From Candidatus Stercoripulliclostridium pullicola (lineage in GTDB: Bacteria > Bacillota > Clostridia > Christensenellales > DTU072), in the NCBI GenBank assembly GCA_017694145.1, contig JADINF010000185.1, positions 1-7,094 of the forward strand: a DNA stretch of 7,094 nt, given 5' to 3'. A program made the translations under genes and the position numbers. A model generated the notes under the pieces. That model was not told the DNA's origin and did not search any database. It worked only from the letters and a program-made list of their open reading frames with translations. Positions 4,583-7,094 of this stretch are shown here, piece after piece; position 1 is the stretch's first letter; the number at the start of each line of letters is the position of its first letter.

Positions 4583-7094
4583 CTTCGCATTCCTCCCCGT
4601 CCTTTTTCCCGCCTCCGGGTCTTACGTCGCTGACGAAGTTTCTCGCCGCCTCGTTGAGCGGCGCGTTCTCGGGTTGCTCTCCCGAAACCTTGCGCGCCCA
4701 GTTGACGAGATCGGTGAGCCTTACTTTGCCGTCGCCGTCGTAATCCGCCACCGCTCCCGTTTCGGAAGAGGCTATCATGTCGGCTACGGCGCTCACGTCC
4801 GCGGCGTCGATATTGCCGTCGCCGTTCAGATCCCCTTTGAGATATACGGTATACGAGAATACTTCCGTACCCTCCGAATTCAGGAACACCACCCTGTCGT
4901 AACTGCGGATGGCGCGCGGCTCGTCCGCCGCCGTCCCCGCAGAGTCTAGGTAGGCGTATTTAAGATAGCTTACGCGAAGGGTGAACAACGCCTCTATATC
5001 CGCGCTCGACACGGCTTGCCCGGCGAGTATCTCGCGGCTTACGGTATTTACAGTTATACCCTCCGCCGATCTCACGGTAAGCGCCGAATCCGCGCTGTAT
5101 ACGGTTATATAGAAGCTCGCCGTGGCGGAGCCGCTGCCGACGGTTACTTTCCTGCCGCTTCCCGAAGTGAGCGTGCTGTACTCAACGGGCACGTTAAGCG
5201 CGACGTCCTGATCGACGTAGGTCACGCTCTGCCCGCTCGTATAAGTCACGGTGACGGAAGCGCCTTTCCAGTTAATGACGTCGCCGTAACCGTAAGTAGT
5301 AACGGTGGGCGAGGAATTGAGTTTTATTGCCTTAATGGAATCGGTGACCTTCACGGTCGTCTGCACCGTGTACACCGCGCTGTTATAAGTATAACTTACC
5401 GTCACGGTCTGCGCGCCTACCTTATATGCGTCGTAATCGGTGGTATACGCGCCGGAGGCGAGCGTCGTGACGCTTCCTTTTGCGTAATAAGCGCGGACTT
5501 TGAGCGCCAGTGCTTCTCCGTAATTATATTCGAGCTTACTCTCCGCAAGCACCGTGAGCGAAATAACGTAATCGGGTATAGAACAATATCCCTGCCACGC
5601 CACCGTTTCGGTCCCGTAACCGAAATAATATACGGTTATATAAGTGCTCGAGCCGACCGCCGAGGACGCGAGCTCGGGCGTATAACGGAATTCCGCATCG
5701 TTGTAATTCAAAGGTATTTCCGCCCCGAATTTAGTACGCACGATATACGAGGACGTCGGATCGAAACTTTCGCCCAGTTTATAAGAGGTGCGCGGAGGGG
5801 TCACGCAGACTATAGAAGCGAATTCGTCTTTGACGGTGAGAGTGAATTGTACCGTTTTACCCGAGTAAACGACTTTGACGGTATGCGCGCCGAGCGTATC
5901 CGCTTTGTTGCCGGTGATGACGTACTCGTCCCGTGTAAGAAGCACCCTTCCCGCGTAAGCCATCACGGCGTATACTTCGGGATAATAGTATTCGGTGGGA
6001 GAATACACCGTTTCCGCGTCCGGAATACTTTCCAGCGCAAGGCAGTAATCGTATATCGTCACTTCCGTAGTCACGGTGTGCGAATAATATCTCGCGCTGT
6101 AGACCACAGCGCCCACGGCGTTATCGTCGTAATACGCTTCGTGCGGCGTGACCCCGGAAATAACGGTACCGTCCGCATAAGTCACTTTCAACGTAAGCGA
6201 AATTTCCGCGCCGTAACGGTAAGTTCCTTCGTGTTCGTCGAAAACTATTCCCGTTACGACTTCCGTTCCGCACATCGTGAGAGTAGCGGAATACAGTTCG
6301 GTTTCCGTAACCGTGACTCCGCCGTCCGCACGCGGTTCCTGTTTCGTCGCGAATATCTTGAGCGTCGCCTGCCTTTCGGTAAGCTCGTCCGTATCGAATT
6401 CGGCGTCCGAAGCGTATTCGGTCAAAGAATACCGTATATTGCCGCTCTCCCCTACCGCTATCGCTCCGTCGGGATTTATGAGCGCGACGACGAGCCCGTA
6501 AGAACCACCTCTTTCGAAATAGTATACGCCCTCTTTTTCGCCTTCCGTGCCGCCCAGAGACAAATCCGAAGAAACCGTTACCTCGACTTCTGCAGAACAC
6601 GTCAATCTTTCACCCGTAAGCGATTCGGTATAGGCTATTTCCAGAACGTGTATACCTATGCGCGACGAATACAGCGAATAAGCGGGTTCGCCTTCCGCGG
6701 CTTCGGTGTGCACGTCTTTGACGGCGCAGTCGCCGAGTTCCACCGTTCTCTGTCTGCCGCTCGCCATCGTCAACGTAACGTTTTCGCGCGCGTCGAGCGC
6801 TTCGCCGAAATAATATTTAGTTTTGACAGGTTCGTACTTGACCGATACGGCGTAATCCAGTACGGTGATCTCGAATTCAACGGACACGCGTGTGCCCCAA
6901 GGCTCGTCGGTATGCGTATAAGTCACTATCTGCATGCCCGTAAGATTGCGGTCATAACCGGAAAAGCAAGACCCTACGAAGCTCAATCCTTCGGTGCGCT
7001 TGCCGCTTGCGTACAGTACGTCGTATTTGCCGCTGTAGGAAAGAAGTTCCGACCCGTACAGATATTCGGACTGCGGAGCCGTCTTGACGTCTAT
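4572..7094 (-). CDS. Tandem Ig-like repeat surface protein with C-terminal dockerin domain (5' end outside window)
   Basis: The reading frame is open to the right edge of the window, giving 840 residues with the N-terminus and any signal peptide missing. A TTG at 6986 could be called a start, but the 36 codons upstream of it continue an Ig-like domain (YLYGSELLSYSGKYDVLYASG), so it is not the start. The visible part is a chain of about seven or eight beta-rich domains of 70 to 95 residues, with the Big_3-type signature of a Y..GE.L element, a VTYADGT-like strand and a closing VTVTY or FTLTV strand. The chain is followed by a dockerin at residues 754-806 and a 34-residue acidic tail. Such proteins are normally exported and bind glycans or other surface proteins. 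The stop codon overlaps the start of the cohesin-like lipoprotein gene by 11 bases, which suggests coupled expression and a direct partnership. No catalytic domain is visible in this portion; one could lie upstream. The domain type is well supported, the ligand is unknown. Confidence 0.88.
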   Translation of the reverse strand: MDVKTAPQSEYLYGSELLSYSGKYDVLYASGKRTEGLSFVGSCFSGYDRNLTGMQIVTYTHTDEPWGTRVSVEFEITVLDYAVSVKYEPVKTKYYFGEALDARENVTLTMASGRQRTVELGDCAVKDVHTEAAEGEPAYSLYSSRIGIHVLEIAYTESLTGERLTCSAEVEVTVSSDLSLGGTEGEKEGVYYFERGGSYGLVVALINPDGAIAVGESGNIRYSLTEYASDAEFDTDELTERQATLKIFATKQEPRADGGVTVTETELYSATLTMCGTEVVTGIVFDEHEGTYRYGAEISLTLKVTYADGTVISGVTPHEAYYDDNAVGAVVYSARYYSHTVTTEVTIYDYCLALESIPDAETVYSPTEYYYPEVYAVMAYAGRVLLTRDEYVITGNKADTLGAHTVKVVYSGKTVQFTLTVKDEFASIVCVTPPRTSYKLGESFDPTSSYIVRTKFGAEIPLNYNDAEFRYTPELASSAVGSSTYITVYYFGYGTETVAWQGYCSIPDYVISLTVLAESKLEYNYGEALALKVRAYYAKGSVTTLASGAYTTDYDAYKVGAQTVTVSYTYNSAVYTVQTTVKVTDSIKAIKLNSSPTVTTYGYGDVINWKGASVTVTYTSGQSVTYVDQDVALNVPVEYSTLTSGSGRKVTVGSGSATASFYITVYSADSALTVRSAEGITVNTVSREILAGQAVSSADIEALFTLRVSYLKYAYLDSAGTAADEPRAIRSYDRVVFLNSEGTEVFSYTVYLKGDLNGDGNIDAADVSAVADMIASSETGAVADYDGDGKVRLTDLVNWARKVSGEQPENAPLNEAARNFVSDVRPGGGKKDGEECEDEE
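4591..4596 (-). promoter_or_regulatory. Ribosome binding site of the cohesin-like lipoprotein gene
   Basis: GGAGGA lies 8 bases before the ATG at 4582, inside the 3' end of the dockerin gene. A nearer ATG at 4590 reads M-R-R-stop and can be dismissed, so this site fixes the lipoprotein start. Confidence 0.75.
4677..4835 (-). other. Dockerin type I-like domain
   Basis: The segment starts GDLNGDGNIDAADV and holds two calcium-binding F-hand loops. The first, at 4797-4832, reads DLNGDGNIDAAD and matches the D-x-N-x-D-G-x-I-D-x-x-D consensus fully. The second, at 4710-4745, reads DYDGDGKVRLTD and keeps the acidic ligands, with Arg in the position after the hydrophobic residue where Asp or Asn is common. 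Each loop is followed by a helix (VSAVADMI and LVNWARKV). Dockerins bind cohesins in a calcium-dependent way. The duplicated loop-helix layout makes a single EF-hand protein an unlikely alternative. Confidence 0.9.
5088..7094 (-). repeat. Array of diverged bacterial Ig-like domains (protein-level repeats)
   Basis: Residues 1-669 of the visible protein divide into successive beta-sandwich units. Approximate borders in residues counted from the window edge are 1-80, 81-174, 175-274, 279-350, 351-424, 425-509, 510-585 and 586-669. Most units contain a YxxGE-type turn near the start (for example YYFGEALD, YKLGESFD, YNYGEALAL), then a strand like VTYADGT or VTYTSGQ, and end in a V-T-V strand. The third unit (about 175-274) fits the pattern poorly and may be another fold. 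The copies are well diverged at the protein level and no DNA repeat is obvious, so the array looks old rather than recently duplicated. Confidence 0.75.

Noticed and set aside
4588..4590. ATG just upstream of the lipoprotein start
   Set aside because: It is in another frame and stops after three codons; the ATG at 4582 gives a proper lipoprotein signal and has the better spacing to GGAGGA.
6984..6986. TTG as the start of the dockerin protein
   Set aside because: The frame stays open for 36 more codons to the window edge and those codons complete an Ig-like domain, so the true start lies outside the window.

Overview
This 7.1 kb window holds five genes, all on the minus strand and packed tightly enough to be one transcription unit. 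In transcription order (right to left) they are: a large exported-type protein of tandem Ig-like repeats ending in a dockerin domain (7094 to 4572, 5' end outside the window); a small lipoprotein with one Ig-like domain and a cohesin-like C-terminal domain (4582 to 3851); a family GH20 beta-N-acetylhexosaminidase without signal peptide (3836 to 2355); an alpha/beta-hydrolase-fold protein that appears to lack its catalytic residues and carries C-terminal beta domains (2333 to 651); and a type I signal peptidase (647 to 66). The gene junctions are an 11-base overlap, a 14-base gap, a 21-base gap and a 3-base gap. No stretch longer than 65 bases is non-coding. I saw no RNA gene, insertion sequence, CRISPR array or clear promoter.

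The organism is most likely a Gram-positive, gut- or rumen-type Clostridia (Bacillota). The reasons are the single-membrane-anchor signal peptidase of about 190 residues, strong AGGAGG ribosome binding sites, a lipoprotein signal, Ig-like (Big_3-like) repeats, and a dockerin typical of polysaccharide-degrading Clostridia. Base composition is moderate (roughly half G+C by eye), which is higher than classical Clostridium. An uncultured Christensenellales-like lineage is possible, but that is a guess.

The most interesting point is the pairing of a dockerin protein with a cohesin-like lipoprotein in overlapping genes. In cellulosomes these two domains bind each other tightly. Here the lipoprotein could sit in the outer leaflet of the cytoplasmic membrane and hold the long Ig-repeat protein at the surface, making a small two-part attachment system rather than a full cellulosome. 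The downstream GH20 enzyme and the hydrolase-like protein have no visible export signal. They may act inside the cell on amino-sugar glycans captured and imported from outside. The signal peptidase at the end of the unit could help process exported proteins of the locus. It is separated from the hydrolase-like gene by one in-frame UAG and one further codon, which is unusual in itself.

Between the GH20 and hydrolase-like genes, a 9-base-pair inverted repeat spans the GH20 stop codon and ends next to the ribosome binding site of the next gene. It may control translation or mRNA processing. The 65 bases after the signal peptidase contain only weak AT-rich hairpins and no convincing terminator.
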